Shown here: positions 31,715-40,171 of the stretch, one piece after another | Position numbering within the stretch: the stretch's first letter is position 1 | Layout: each line of letters opens with the position of its first letter | Made by a program: the position numbers and the translations under genes | Assembly: GCF_045635475.1 (NCBI RefSeq) | Contig: NZ_JBJGXI010000010.1 | Location: 51,724 to 115,723 of the forward strand | Length of the DNA: 64,000 nucleotides | Reading direction: 5' to 3' | Source: JBJGXI01 sp045635475 | GTDB taxonomy: Bacteria > Bacillota > Bacilli > Bacillales > Amphibacillaceae | Notes under the pieces: model-generated | What the model was told of the DNA's origin: nothing | Seen by the model: only the letters and a program-made list of their open reading frames with translations | The model's database searches: none

Positions 31715-33625
31715 ATGAAATACGAACAGTTGGCAAAAGACATTATTAAAAATGTCGGCGGAAAAGAAAACGTTAACAGTGTTGTCCATTGTGTCACGCG
31801 GCTGCGTTTTAAATTAAAAGACGAAGATAAGGCGAACACGGATGTGTTAAAAAATATGGATGGTATTGTTACGGTTATGAAAAGTGGTGGCCAATATCAA
31901 GTGGTCATTGGGAACCATGTACCTGATGTTTATAAGGCAGTACTAGCTGCTGGAGGTTTTGACACCGAATCATCATCAGATGATGAAGAGAATGGCGAAA
32001 AACAAAGTTTGTTTAACCAATTTGTTGATATGATATCTGGAATATTTGCACCAGTACTCGGTGTATTAGCTGCTACGGGAATGATTAAAGGTTTTAATGC
32101 TTTGTTTGTTGCACTCGAATGGTACCCGAATACATCTGGAACTTATTATATTTTACATGCTATTGGCGATTCTTTGTTCTATTTCTTTCCTATTTTCTTA
32201 GGCTTTACAGCAATGAAAAAATTTGGTGGAAACCATTTTGTTGGTATGGCCATAGGTGCGGCGCTCGTTTATCCAACTTTGTCAGGTCTAACGAGTGGCG
32301 ATCCGCTTTACACCTTATTTCAAGGAACATTATTTGAGTCACCTGTTTATATTACATTCCTTGGAATACCTGTAATTTTAATGAGTTATGCATCTTCTGT
32401 TATTCCGATTGTACTGGCAGCTTTCATTGGTGCGAAGTTGGAAAGATGGTTTACAAAAGTGATTCCTGATGTTGTAAAAACATTTCTTGTTCCATTTAGT
32501 ACGTTATTAGTAGTTGTGCCACTTACTTTCCTAGTGATTGGGCCAATTGCTACGTGGGTTGGTGCGTTTTTAGGTCAAGGTACGAACTGGGCATATGAAG
32601 TAAGTCCACTATTGGCTGGTCTGATCCTTGGTGGTTTATGGCAAGTGTTTGTTATGTTTGGGCTTCACTGGGGTTTCATCCCAATCGCAATCAACAACCT
32701 GTCTGTAATGGGTTATGACTATATACTAGCAATGATTTCAGCAACATCTTTAGCAACAACTGGTGTAGTGCTAGGTGTAATGCTTAGAACTAAAAATCAA
32801 AAAATAAAAACACTCAGTATTCCGGCAGCTATTTCGGCAGTCTTTGGTGTATCAGAGCCGGCGCTTTACGGGATTACACTACCGTTAAAAAGACCATTCT
32901 TTATCACACTGATCACCTCTGCAGTTGGTGGCGTTATTATGGCAGCTGCGGGTACTAAAGTATATATGATGGGTGGACTTGGTGTATTTGGTATCCCGTC
33001 TAAAATTGGCCCTGAAGGTCTAGACGTCGGATTCTGGGGCGGTATGACCGCAATGGCAGTAAACTTGGTATTAGGTTTTATCCTTGCTTATTTCTTTGGT
33101 TTAAGTAAAAAGCAAAGAAGTGAAGAAACTAATAATCAACAAGCTACTACTAGTTCTACGGAGCGTAAAGACGAAGAAATTGTTAGTCCGCTTAAAGGAA
33201 ATGTAATGCTATTATCTGAAGTTAAAGACGAGGCATTTTCAACTGGCGCACTTGGAAAAGGGCTGGCGATCGACCCTACGGAAGGGAAATTAATTTCACC
33301 AGTTGCAGGTACAGTGACTGCACTATTTCCAACGAATCATGCAGTAGGAATAACGACTGATTCTGGTGCTCAAATATTGATGCACATTGGATTGGATACG
33401 ATTCAATTAGATGGAAAGCATTTTACTTCTTATGTTAAGCAAGGAGATCGGGTTGAAAAAGGCCAACAGCTTGTGGACTTTGATATTGAGCAAATCAAAA
33501 AAGCTGGTTATTCGGTTGTGACTCCTGTGCTTGTTACGAATAGTGCTGATTACAGTGAGATTGTTGTGACTCAATCTAAGACAGTAGAAGTTGGAGATCA
33601 TTTTATAGAAGCGGTGATTGTTTAA
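31715..33625 (+). CDS. PTS beta-glucoside-type EIIBCA permease
   Basis: A 636-residue membrane permease. The EIIB domain (about 1-80) has phospho-Cys26 in VHCVTRLRF, the EIIC domain (about 105-465) has about ten membrane helices, and the EIIA domain (about 490-636) has phospho-His557 in LMHIGLDT. It imports and phosphorylates a beta-glucoside-like sugar with phosphate from HPr. The order B-C-A is as in BglP. Its place between two GH1 genes and behind a cytoplasmic sulfatase suggests a sulfated disaccharide substrate. AAGAAGGGG precedes ATG 31715. Confidence 0.93.
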   Translation: MKYEQLAKDIIKNVGGKENVNSVVHCVTRLRFKLKDEDKANTDVLKNMDGIVTVMKSGGQYQVVIGNHVPDVYKAVLAAGGFDTESSSDDEENGEKQSLFNQFVDMISGIFAPVLGVLAATGMIKGFNALFVALEWYPNTSGTYYILHAIGDSLFYFFPIFLGFTAMKKFGGNHFVGMAIGAALVYPTLSGLTSGDPLYTLFQGTLFESPVYITFLGIPVILMSYASSVIPIVLAAFIGAKLERWFTKVIPDVVKTFLVPFSTLLVVVPLTFLVIGPIATWVGAFLGQGTNWAYEVSPLLAGLILGGLWQVFVMFGLHWGFIPIAINNLSVMGYDYILAMISATSLATTGVVLGVMLRTKNQKIKTLSIPAAISAVFGVSEPALYGITLPLKRPFFITLITSAVGGVIMAAAGTKVYMMGGLGVFGIPSKIGPEGLDVGFWGGMTAMAVNLVLGFILAYFFGLSKKQRSEETNNQQATTSSTERKDEEIVSPLKGNVMLLSEVKDEAFSTGALGKGLAIDPTEGKLISPVAGTVTALFPTNHAVGITTDSGAQILMHIGLDTIQLDGKHFTSYVKQGDRVEKGQQLVDFDIEQIKKAGYSVVTPVLVTNSADYSEIVVTQSKTVEVGDHFIEAVIV

Positions 33626-33666
33626 TGATGTTGTGACGTAACCTAGGGGGTGCTTGTACACGCTCC

Positions 33667-33772
33667 AGAAATCCACTTTGCTTTCCGCGGGGGGCTAGTG
33701 AGCCTCCTCGAACTGTCGTTCTGCGGGGTCTCACTTATGCCGCTAGTCCCGCAGGAGTCAAAGTGGATTTCT
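33667..33772. repeat. Short inverted-repeat element (MITE-like), 106 bp
   Basis: The termini AGAAATCCACTTTG (33667-33680) and CAAAGTGGATTTCT (33759-33772) are perfect inverted repeats. Inside, CTTTCCGCGGGG and CCCGCAGGAGTC. From memory this type is common in Bacillaceae. It separates the PTS gene from the second GH1 gene. Confidence 0.75.
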
Positions 33773-33860
33773 TCCGCTGGATAGTCTAACTACATTCACA
33801 AGCATTAAGTCGCATTCTAAGAATGTAGTAATAACAGTGATCAATTAAGTAAATAAATAC

Positions 33861-33896
33861 CAAGAAGGAAAGTATCCTGTATACTTTCTTTCTTGC
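33861..33896 (+). terminator. Hairpin, probable terminator of the sulfatase-GH1-PTS operon
   Basis: CAAGAAGGAAAGTAT pairs with ATACTTTCTTTCTTG (one mismatch). The right arm is T-rich. It lies 65 bp before the second GH1 gene, after which a new promoter is likely. Confidence 0.55.
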
Positions 33897-33961
33897 GTAT
33901 ATAAAAGTCTTGTTTTAATGTTTGTAATAAAGATAGTGTATCAATATCAGGAGGTAATCTA

Positions 33962-35401
33962 ATGCGTGAATATAAATTTCCAAAGGGTTTTCTATGGGGT
34001 GGGGCTACTGCCGCTAACCAACTAGAAGGTGCGTATCAAGAGGGTGGTAAGGGGCTTAATTTGGCTGATGTGCTGCCTGGTGGTAAGGATAATAGAATTA
34101 AACTATTGTCATCTACTGGATTTGATTTTGAAATCGATGAGTCAAAATATACGTATCCGAATCATGAGGGTATTGATTTCTATCATCGTTATAAAGAAGA
34201 TATCGCATTGTTTGCAGAGATGGGATTCAAGACATTTCGTTTGAGTATTGCATGGTCGCGTATTTTTCCGAATGGTGATGAATTAGAGCCGAATGAAGAA
34301 GGGTTGGCATTTTATGATCGTGTGTTTGATGAATTAGCTAAATACGATATCGAACCGTTAGTAACGATCGCGCACTATGAAACACCGCTGCATCTTATCA
34401 AGGAATATGGTGGATGGAGAAATCGAGGGTTGGTTGAATTATTTGAGCGCTATGTAACGGTTCTTTTCAATCGCTATAAAGATAAAGTTAAATATTGGTT
34501 AACGTTTAATGAAATTAACGGTGCTACACACATGCCGATTTTCGGTCTGGGATTCTCACCTGAATGTGAAGAAACACGTTTGCAAGACAGCTTCCAAGGG
34601 CTTCATCACCAATTTGTTGCAAGTGCGAGAGCTGTACAACTAGGACACAAGATTATTCCGGGTTCACAAATTGGTTGCATGCTGATCTATGCTCCTGTTT
34701 ATTCCTTTGATAGCAATCCTGAAAATGTATTATATGCGCAAAAAGAGTCACTGATTTTCAATAATTTCTGTGGTGATGTACAAGTGCGTGGTGAATATCC
34801 AAGCTTCATCGATCGTTACTTCAGAGAGAATGATATTAACATCAAAATGGAAGACGGAGATCTTGAGTTAATTAAACAAGGTACGGTTGATTTCATTTCC
34901 TTCAGTTACTATATGTCGCGTACCGATAAGAAGAACAAAACACCAGAAGAGATTGGTCAAGGGAATTTAATTGGTGGCGTGAAAAATCCATTCTTAAAAG
35001 CGAGTGATTGGGGATGGGAAATTGACCCGGTTGGTCTTCGTATTGCATTAAATGAATTATATGGCCGTTATCAAGTGCCGTTATTCGTAGTAGAGAACGG
35101 CTTAGGTGCATACGATAAAGTAGAAGAAGACGGTAGCATTAACGATGATTATCGCATTGACTTCTTGAGAGAGCACATTAAAGCGATGGGCGAAGCTATT
35201 GACGATGGCGTGGAATTAATGGGCTATACTGCTTGGGGATGTATTGACTTAGTAAGTGCATCTTCCGGTGAAATGTCTAAGCGTTATGGTTTTATCTATG
35301 TCGATAAGCATGATGATGGTAGTGGTTCATTTGATCGTAGCAGAAAGAAATCTTTTTATTGGTATAAAAATGTTATTGATACGAATGGGGAAGATCTTTA
35401 G
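33962..35401 (+). CDS. GH1 6-phospho-beta-glucosidase/galactosidase, paralogue
   Basis: The 479-residue product has the same family and length as the GH1 at 30163. Acid/base Glu184 is in TFNEIN and nucleophile Glu378 in VENGLG. The SSGEMSKRYGFIYVD segment indicates binding of the 6-phosphate. An insertion at about residues 40-60 (LLSSTGFDFEIDESKY) differs from the first GH1, so the two may act on differently substituted sugars. AGGAGG precedes ATG 33962. It probably has its own promoter, because a 300-bp gap with an inverted-repeat element and hairpin precedes it. Confidence 0.92.
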   Translation: MREYKFPKGFLWGGATAANQLEGAYQEGGKGLNLADVLPGGKDNRIKLLSSTGFDFEIDESKYTYPNHEGIDFYHRYKEDIALFAEMGFKTFRLSIAWSRIFPNGDELEPNEEGLAFYDRVFDELAKYDIEPLVTIAHYETPLHLIKEYGGWRNRGLVELFERYVTVLFNRYKDKVKYWLTFNEINGATHMPIFGLGFSPECEETRLQDSFQGLHHQFVASARAVQLGHKIIPGSQIGCMLIYAPVYSFDSNPENVLYAQKESLIFNNFCGDVQVRGEYPSFIDRYFRENDINIKMEDGDLELIKQGTVDFISFSYYMSRTDKKNKTPEEIGQGNLIGGVKNPFLKASDWGWEIDPVGLRIALNELYGRYQVPLFVVENGLGAYDKVEEDGSINDDYRIDFLREHIKAMGEAIDDGVELMGYTAWGCIDLVSASSGEMSKRYGFIYVDKHDDGSGSFDRSRKKSFYWYKNVIDTNGEDL

Positions 35402-35442
35402 GGGTTGAAGGAGTAATATAACTTCTTATATAGATTGGGCTG

Positions 35443-35476
35443 AGAGAGACTGGGGTATTCTGGTCTCTCTTTTTGC
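35443..35476 (+). terminator. Rho-independent terminator
   Basis: AGAGAGAC pairs with GTCTCTCT around GGGGTATTCT-like loop bases, followed by TTTT; it follows the second GH1 gene. Confidence 0.8.
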
Positions 35477-35554
35477 TTGAATTTTGTGTAATGGTAGGGG
35501 GGGGCGGTATATTTTCTGAAGGAATAATACTATGAAGGGGCGCTTAAAGGGGGA

Positions 35555-35611
35555 GAAACAAGGGGTCAGTTCTGTCGTGCCAGTGAAACGACAAAACTGA
35601 CCCCTCGTTCC
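35555..35611. repeat. 57-bp REPIN at 3' end of 35616-35981 gene
   Basis: GAAACAAGGGGTCAG..GTGCC, AGT, GAAACGACAAAACTGACCCC..GTTCC. It lies four bases from the minus-strand stop codon. Confidence 0.85.
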
Positions 35612-35615
35612 ACTA

Positions 35616-35981
35616 CTAAAACACTTCAGTGCTTTTCTCTTCATCATCAGTAGCATGGAGCTCTGACAACGCCAATAATCCAGCAGATACGGTTTTGAGG
35701 AGAAGAATATAAATAAGGATTAATATGCCGTCTGCTACGAAGGAGATAAACCATATTGAACTAAAGGATTCTTCTACGGGTAGCCTTCCAAGGTAACGGT
35801 CAAAAATATTCTTAGCAATTAAGAGAAAATAATAGATTGGGACAAACTTTGCGATTTTCACGCCGGCTTCATATGTAGATGTGTTCACTTTAAAGTGCTT
35901 GGACATCGTGGAATAGACGCTCCAGAGTCCGTATGGAGAATATCCAATTTCACCTGGGGGAGCTTTAGCTCGTGTGATCAT
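35616..35981 (-). CDS. Small hypothetical membrane protein
   Basis: A 121-residue protein with two hydrophobic segments (about 43-62, VPIYYFLLIAKNIF, and 79-100, FVADGILILIYILLL) joined by a polar loop. N- and C-termini are probably cytoplasmic. No family was recognised. ATG 35981 follows AAAGGATAGG on the minus strand. It is a single gene between a terminator and a 600-bp gene-free stretch. Confidence 0.6.
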   Translation of the reverse strand: MITRAKAPPGEIGYSPYGLWSVYSTMSKHFKVNTSTYEAGVKIAKFVPIYYFLLIAKNIFDRYLGRLPVEESFSSIWFISFVADGILILIYILLLKTVSAGLLALSELHATDDEEKSTEVF

Positions 35982-36604
35982 TCCTATCCTTTTAATTGGA
36001 TTGTTATGCTAAGCACAACGCATTTCTACTTGTGCATGCAGCTTAGCTAAACAATAAGAATAATACGTTTTTTAGTTTAGCATAGGTTTCCAGATATTGT
36101 GTTAATTTTCTGATAAAATGTTGGAAGCAGTCATCGTGAGCGGATGGTTGAATGTAGCGTGTGTTTCGATGAGGTCGTTTTGCTTCTCTACAGGTCCTTT
36201 ATCGGGATTGTAGTTTGGTGGGCCATCATACGGAGTGTCGTTAATCATATGAGACATGAAGACTTGTTACGCTTGATAGCAAACATGTAGTATTGCTTGT
36301 GAAATTCCTGCTTAGGTAGTGTGTGGCTTTGTTGTCTGAACTTAATTAGTCATAGAGGTTGCTGAAGTAACGGGGAGTATAGGTGAAGAATAAGTAGGAA
36401 AGAAGAAACGAAGGGTCAGGTCTGTTGTGCCAGTGAAAAGAGAAATCTGACTCTTGTTCTACCTGGCTAATGGTCTACACCTTTTCCAAAAGGATATGAA
36501 GTAATAGGTAATATGATTGCAGGATTTTTACAAAGTAAATATTACACTAACTGGTAATAATCACTATCAAAAGGTAAAATATACCTTAGAAGGGATGTGT
36601 TTGA
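35982..36604. other. Gene-free stretch with a decayed REPIN
   Basis: No frame with a credible start was found. It holds a degenerate 57-bp REPIN at 36405-36461 (GAAACGAAGGGTCAGG...CTGACTCTTGTTCT). AT-rich sequence before 36604 gives the AGAAGGGATG site of the next gene. Nothing else was seen. Confidence 0.5.
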
Positions 36605-37459
36605 TTGAAAAGCTATTTAGATTCTATTAATATAGAGGAACTTTTAAGTAAAATTTCAAAGTTTAGAAGTCTAAACATCAGAAAATTAACCGATAGGCAG
36701 TTGATTGACGCATTTTACGATGTAATAACATTTGAAGGCAAGTCAATGCTTTACACATACAACGTTATCTATCCTAAAGGAACCATTTTCAACCGAATCA
36801 GGCCATTCAAAGAACAGAAAGAGATGCTAGAACAAATGAATTTTGTACAAGATGCATGGAACTGTCCTGCTAATCTAGTGACGACGTACGGTAGACTACA
36901 CCGTCCTAACGAGTCACTACTCTATGTTTCTCCTAATGCAATAACAGCAATTGAAGAAACTAAGATTAAATACAATCAACCGTTTGCTCTCATACAATAT
37001 GAAGCTACTGAAGATATTAAAGCAAATTGTATGGGAATCTTCAATGTTCAAGAACAACAACATGAGTTAAGTTCTAATCAATTGGTGAAGCTTAGGATTA
37101 TAAATGATTTTATAAAAGATGAATTTACTAGAGATGTAGGCAAAGGCACTGAATATTTATATAGAACTTCAGAATTTATTGCTAAACATTTTTTTGACTT
37201 ACCACCAAGAGTAGTGCAGGATGCATGGTGTTATCCTTCCATAGCAAATAAACCTTCAGTGAATTTATGCTTCAGGCCGGAAATCGCAAAAGAAATTCTG
37301 CAATTAAAAGGTATTCAGTTAGGTTTAGATTATGAAGTGAGTGATAGTAGCCTGAAATTATCTATCATAGGGATTATGACTGAGGGATATGACGGTGACT
37401 TGCTTTCTCATAAAATTGGAAGTGAAAAGCAAAAAGAAGTATTTCCACACATTCAATAA
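36605..37459 (+). CDS. RES-domain-like protein
   Basis: A 284-residue cytoplasmic protein. Residues about 50-125 have the RES-family pattern: GTIFNRIRPF near 59, YGRLHRP near 98, LLYVSPNAITAIEE near 108. RES proteins include NAD+ phosphorylase toxins with an ART-like fold; whether this one is catalytic is not clear. There is no Xre-type antitoxin beside it, which is the usual partner, so it may be an orphan. The start is TTG 36605 behind AGAAGGGATG. The 3' end is followed by a 57-bp REPIN. The C-terminal 150 residues are unrecognised. Confidence 0.5.
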   Translation: MKSYLDSINIEELLSKISKFRSLNIRKLTDRQLIDAFYDVITFEGKSMLYTYNVIYPKGTIFNRIRPFKEQKEMLEQMNFVQDAWNCPANLVTTYGRLHRPNESLLYVSPNAITAIEETKIKYNQPFALIQYEATEDIKANCMGIFNVQEQQHELSSNQLVKLRIINDFIKDEFTRDVGKGTEYLYRTSEFIAKHFFDLPPRVVQDAWCYPSIANKPSVNLCFRPEIAKEILQLKGIQLGLDYEVSDSSLKLSIIGIMTEGYDGDLLSHKIGSEKQKEVFPHIQ

Positions 37460-37464
37460 ATGAT

Positions 37465-37521
37465 GAAACAAGGGGTCAAGTCTGTTGTGCCAGTGGAACG
37501 AGAAACCTGACCCTTTGTTCT
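37465..37521. repeat. 57-bp REPIN after the RES-like gene
   Basis: GAAACAAGGGGTCAAG..GTGCC, AGT, GGAACGAGAAACCTGACCCTTTGTTCT; both arms slightly mutated. Confidence 0.8.
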
Positions 37522-37551
37522 ATTAAAAGTAACCTCAAGTATTCAATTTCA

Positions 37552-37893
37552 TTATTTTAATTTTTTTCCATCGTAGTTGATAAAAAACGTAAAATAGCTG
37601 GGCTCCATATTTGCAGTTGCTAATTTTGTATGGATGTAATATGTACCGGGTTCTTTTGGATAATAAAATCCAACTGGACCATTAGTAATATTAAAACTCA
37701 CACCATACAAAATAGGTCTTTGGTCGGGTATAGCAAGATATTTGCTGTATATCTCTGCTTTAACGATGCTCTCGCCTACACTAATATCTGACGTTCCGTT
37801 ATGATCAAATTGGTTAAGGATACGAAACTTAAGTCTTGTATCAATAAAAAAGTGAAGTATAGTATATTCTGCAGGAACGACTGAATTATTCAT
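37552..37893 (-). CDS. Hypothetical protein, possibly truncated at its 5' end by a REPIN
   Basis: A 113-residue frame from ATG 37893. It is beta-rich with an immunoglobulin-like pattern (GPVGFYYPKEPGTYYIHTKL). No signal peptide or membrane segment is visible and no good ribosome binding site precedes the ATG. A 57-bp REPIN lies 6 bp upstream and the frame runs on through it (to 37959). So this may be the 3' part of a longer gene cut by the repeat. The function is unknown. Confidence 0.4.
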   Translation of the reverse strand: MNNSVVPAEYTILHFFIDTRLKFRILNQFDHNGTSDISVGESIVKAEIYSKYLAIPDQRPILYGVSFNITNGPVGFYYPKEPGTYYIHTKLATANMEPSYFTFFINYDGKKLK

Positions 37894-37899
37894 AAGAGT

Positions 37900-37956
37900 G
37901 AAACGAGGGGTCAGTTCTGTTGTGCCAGTGGAACGAGAAACCTGACCCCGCGTTCC
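37900..37956. repeat. 57-bp REPIN
   Basis: GAAACGAGGGGTCAG..GTGCC, AGT, GGAACGAGAAACCTGACCCCGCGTTCC. Confidence 0.9.
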
Positions 37957-37983
37957 CAAAAAAGGAGTATCCGCTATTCAAAT

Positions 37984-38012
37984 GGGACAAGAGAAACCTG
38001 ATCCCTCGTTCC
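37984..38012. repeat. REP arm
   Basis: GGACAAGAGAAACCTGATCCC..GTTCC, one mutated arm. Confidence 0.65.
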
Positions 38013-38044
38013 CACAAAGCGCCTTCGGCGCTGATTGAGGAGTT

Positions 38045-38077
38045 TCCAAAGTGTCATTTCCTTAATCTAGTTATGAT
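38045..38077 (+). pseudogene. Short trace of a third RAYT 3' end
   Basis: CCAAAGTGTCATTTCCTTAA followed by TATGATGGAACG matches the last bases of the RAYT gene (GAAAAGTGTCATTTTCCGAA, then GGTGATGG and GGAACG). Only some 33 bp are left, next to a REP arm. Confidence 0.55.
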
Positions 38078-38104
38078 GGAACGAGAAACCTGACCCCTCG
38101 TTCC
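38078..38104. repeat. REP arm, last one in the window
   Basis: GGAACGAGAAACCTGACCCC..GTTCC with a trailing CCCCTAGTTCC. No further copy was found to the right. Confidence 0.8.
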
Positions 38105-38372
38105 CCCCTAGTTCCTGGATTGTCGATATTTGACGAACGGATTATGATAGCACTTACATTTCTTTGTGTGTAAGGATATCTTACTATCTTGCATGTTAAA
38201 ATACCGTAAATGCTATTGCTTAGGCTTTTTTTACAAGTTATAATGAACAAGATAAAATTCATTCTTCATTTAAATTCTTCCATATAACAAAAGTCATATT
38301 AATACTTAATAAAGTCACAATGACAAAATTTCCAATTAGTTAACAATTTCCATCATTTTTCATCACATTATA

Positions 38373-38381
38373 TGTTATAAT
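38373..38381 (+). promoter_or_regulatory. Extended -10 promoter of capsule cluster
   Basis: TGTTATAAT is a perfect extended -10 box (TGnTATAAT) 71 bp before the first capsule gene. The -35 region is weak. Confidence 0.5.
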
Positions 38382-38452
38382 TTATTTTGCGTTCAAAAAA
38401 TTCACGAATAATTAGTTTTTTTATAGAAAGTATTGTATACGGAGGTACAGGG

Positions 38453-39208
38453 ATGGAAGAGACGATTTCCTTAAAAGAGATATTTGAAGTATTAAAAAAG
38501 CGGTTTTTATTAATAGTTTCATTGGTAGTTATAGCGGGGGCTGCGGGAGCAGTGGTAAGTTACTTTCTCATAACACCAACCTATCAATCTAGTTCACAGT
38601 TTATTGTGAATCAAGAGACGCCATCTGGCCAAAATCAGGCAATTGATATTAACCAAATTCGTACAAGTGTCGAGTTAATTACTACTTATAATTCTATCAT
38701 TAAAAGTCAGTATATATTAGAGTTGGTTTCGGAAGAGTTAGAGATGCCAATTAGCGCTGGAAATATCAGTGTTGGAAGTCCTGAAGGTGCAACGGTTGTA
38801 ACGGTGTCAGTTAGGGATACTGATCCAGAGGCTGCTGCAAACATAGCAAATACGATATTTACCATATTTAAGGAAGAAGTTCCTGATTTGATGAACGGCG
38901 TAGATAACGTCAATATCCTTACAGAGGCAGAACCTAATCCTAACCCTGTCAATCCAAATCCAATGATGAACATTGCAATTGCAATCGTGTTAGGTGCAAT
39001 GGTTGGTATAGGTTTAGCCTTCCTATTAGAATACTTGGATAACACGATTAAAGCTGAATCGGATATAGACAAGCGCTTAGGTTTACCAGTGCTTGGAGTA
39101 ATCTCCCATGTCGATGATAAAGGGATAATTACTGAGGATCAATTTAAATCGGCGCGATCGATGAGAGGGAGAGGTGTCCTTGATGGCGAGAAGAAAAAGT
39201 CTGTCTAA
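38453..39208 (+). CDS. Wzz/CapA-type chain-length regulator and kinase activator (YveK/YwqC family)
   Basis: A 251-residue membrane protein with two membrane helices (about 22-42 and 178-198) around an extracellular loop. PNPNPVNPNP precedes the second helix, which is typical of the Wzz proline-rich motif. It controls polymer length and activates the following BY-kinase through its cytoplasmic C-terminus. ATG 38453 follows GGAGG. It overlaps the kinase gene start by 26 bp, so the two are translationally coupled. It is the first gene of the capsule cluster. Confidence 0.9.
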   Translation: MEETISLKEIFEVLKKRFLLIVSLVVIAGAAGAVVSYFLITPTYQSSSQFIVNQETPSGQNQAIDINQIRTSVELITTYNSIIKSQYILELVSEELEMPISAGNISVGSPEGATVVTVSVRDTDPEAAANIANTIFTIFKEEVPDLMNGVDNVNILTEAEPNPNPVNPNPMMNIAIAIVLGAMVGIGLAFLLEYLDNTIKAESDIDKRLGLPVLGVISHVDDKGIITEDQFKSARSMRGRGVLDGEKKKSV

Positions 39209-39878
39209 GCCTAGCTTAAGTGCATTGGTTACAAAGTTAAGCCCAAAATCAGTTATATCAGAGCAATACCGTACGGTGAGAACGAATATTCAATTCTCCT
39301 TTGTTGACAAGGATCTAATGTCACTTATGGTTACCTCGGCTGGGCCGAATGAAGGGAAATCAACGGTTACAGCAAACCTTGCAATTGTATTTGCACAGCA
39401 AGGTAAGAAAGTATTACTGGTTGATGCGGATATGCGTAAACCGACGTTGCAATATTTATTCCGTTTAGACAACCGGTCTGGATTAAGCAATATATTAGTA
39501 GGTGATAGTCAATTAGAGGATACAGCTCGACAAACTGGAATAGATAATTTAGACGTACTTACATGTGGACCGATTCCTCCTAATCCATCTGAATTACTTG
39601 GCTCAAAAATGATGGAGAGCTTATTACAACAAGCAAATGAACAGTATGACCTGGTCATCTTTGATACGCCGCCAGTTTTAGCGGTAGCTGATCCACAAGT
39701 ATTAGCTAATATCTGTGATGCTTCAATCATGGTGATACGCAGTAAACAAACCGAATATGATACGGCGCAGAAGGCGAAGGATTTATTATTACCAGCTAAA
39801 GCTAAATTAATAGGTACGATTCTGAATGATCGTGATCAAAAGAAATCTAATTACTACTATTATTACGGCAATAAATAA
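39183..39878 (+). CDS. BY-kinase, tyrosine-protein kinase of CpsD/YwqD (CapB) family
   Basis: A 231-residue cytoplasmic kinase. Walker A is AGPNEGKST (about 59-67), Walker A' is VLLVDADMRKP and Walker B is VIFDTPP. The C-terminus is a tyrosine cluster (NYYYYYGNK) that is autophosphorylated. It works with the upstream Wzz-type activator and the phosphatase at 40172. Its cycle controls chain length and sugar-nucleotide enzymes such as UDP-glucose dehydrogenases. ATG 39183 with GAGAGGTG is chosen over GTG 39174. Confidence 0.92.
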   Translation: MARRKSLSKPSLSALVTKLSPKSVISEQYRTVRTNIQFSFVDKDLMSLMVTSAGPNEGKSTVTANLAIVFAQQGKKVLLVDADMRKPTLQYLFRLDNRSGLSNILVGDSQLEDTARQTGIDNLDVLTCGPIPPNPSELLGSKMMESLLQQANEQYDLVIFDTPPVLAVADPQVLANICDASIMVIRSKQTEYDTAQKAKDLLLPAKAKLIGTILNDRDQKKSNYYYYYGNK

Positions 39879-39924
39879 TGAACAATAAATCCCTTGGGTG
39901 GATGTTCAAGGGATTTATTGTTCA
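39879..39924 (+). terminator. Strong hairpin after the BY-kinase gene
   Basis: A perfect 18-bp stem, TGAACAATAAATCCCTTG with its complement, around a 10-base loop. The T tail is weak, so it may attenuate rather than fully stop. It lies 39 nt or less from the kinase gene and before the phosphatase. Confidence 0.65.
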
Positions 39925-40171
39925 ATATAATGAAAACACGCAACAGAAAGCGTTTACTATACCTTTCGATATATATGATTTGTCACTTATTTCTGTTATA
40001 AATGAATCGTGATGAAGATGTGACAAGGTAATTAAGGGAAGATAATTATCGGAAGATTTTATCAAATTGAATATTCTATAAGAATTGGTTTACTACATTA
40101 TTGTTGTTTGTTCAACAAAAGTAAGGTTTATCTTGTGTTTTAATAGGGAATTTTATTGGGATGTGATTTTG

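Noticed and set aside
37894..37959. N-terminal extension of the frame ending at 37552
   Set aside because: The extension is encoded by a 57-bp REPIN; the ATG at 37893 is a more likely start.
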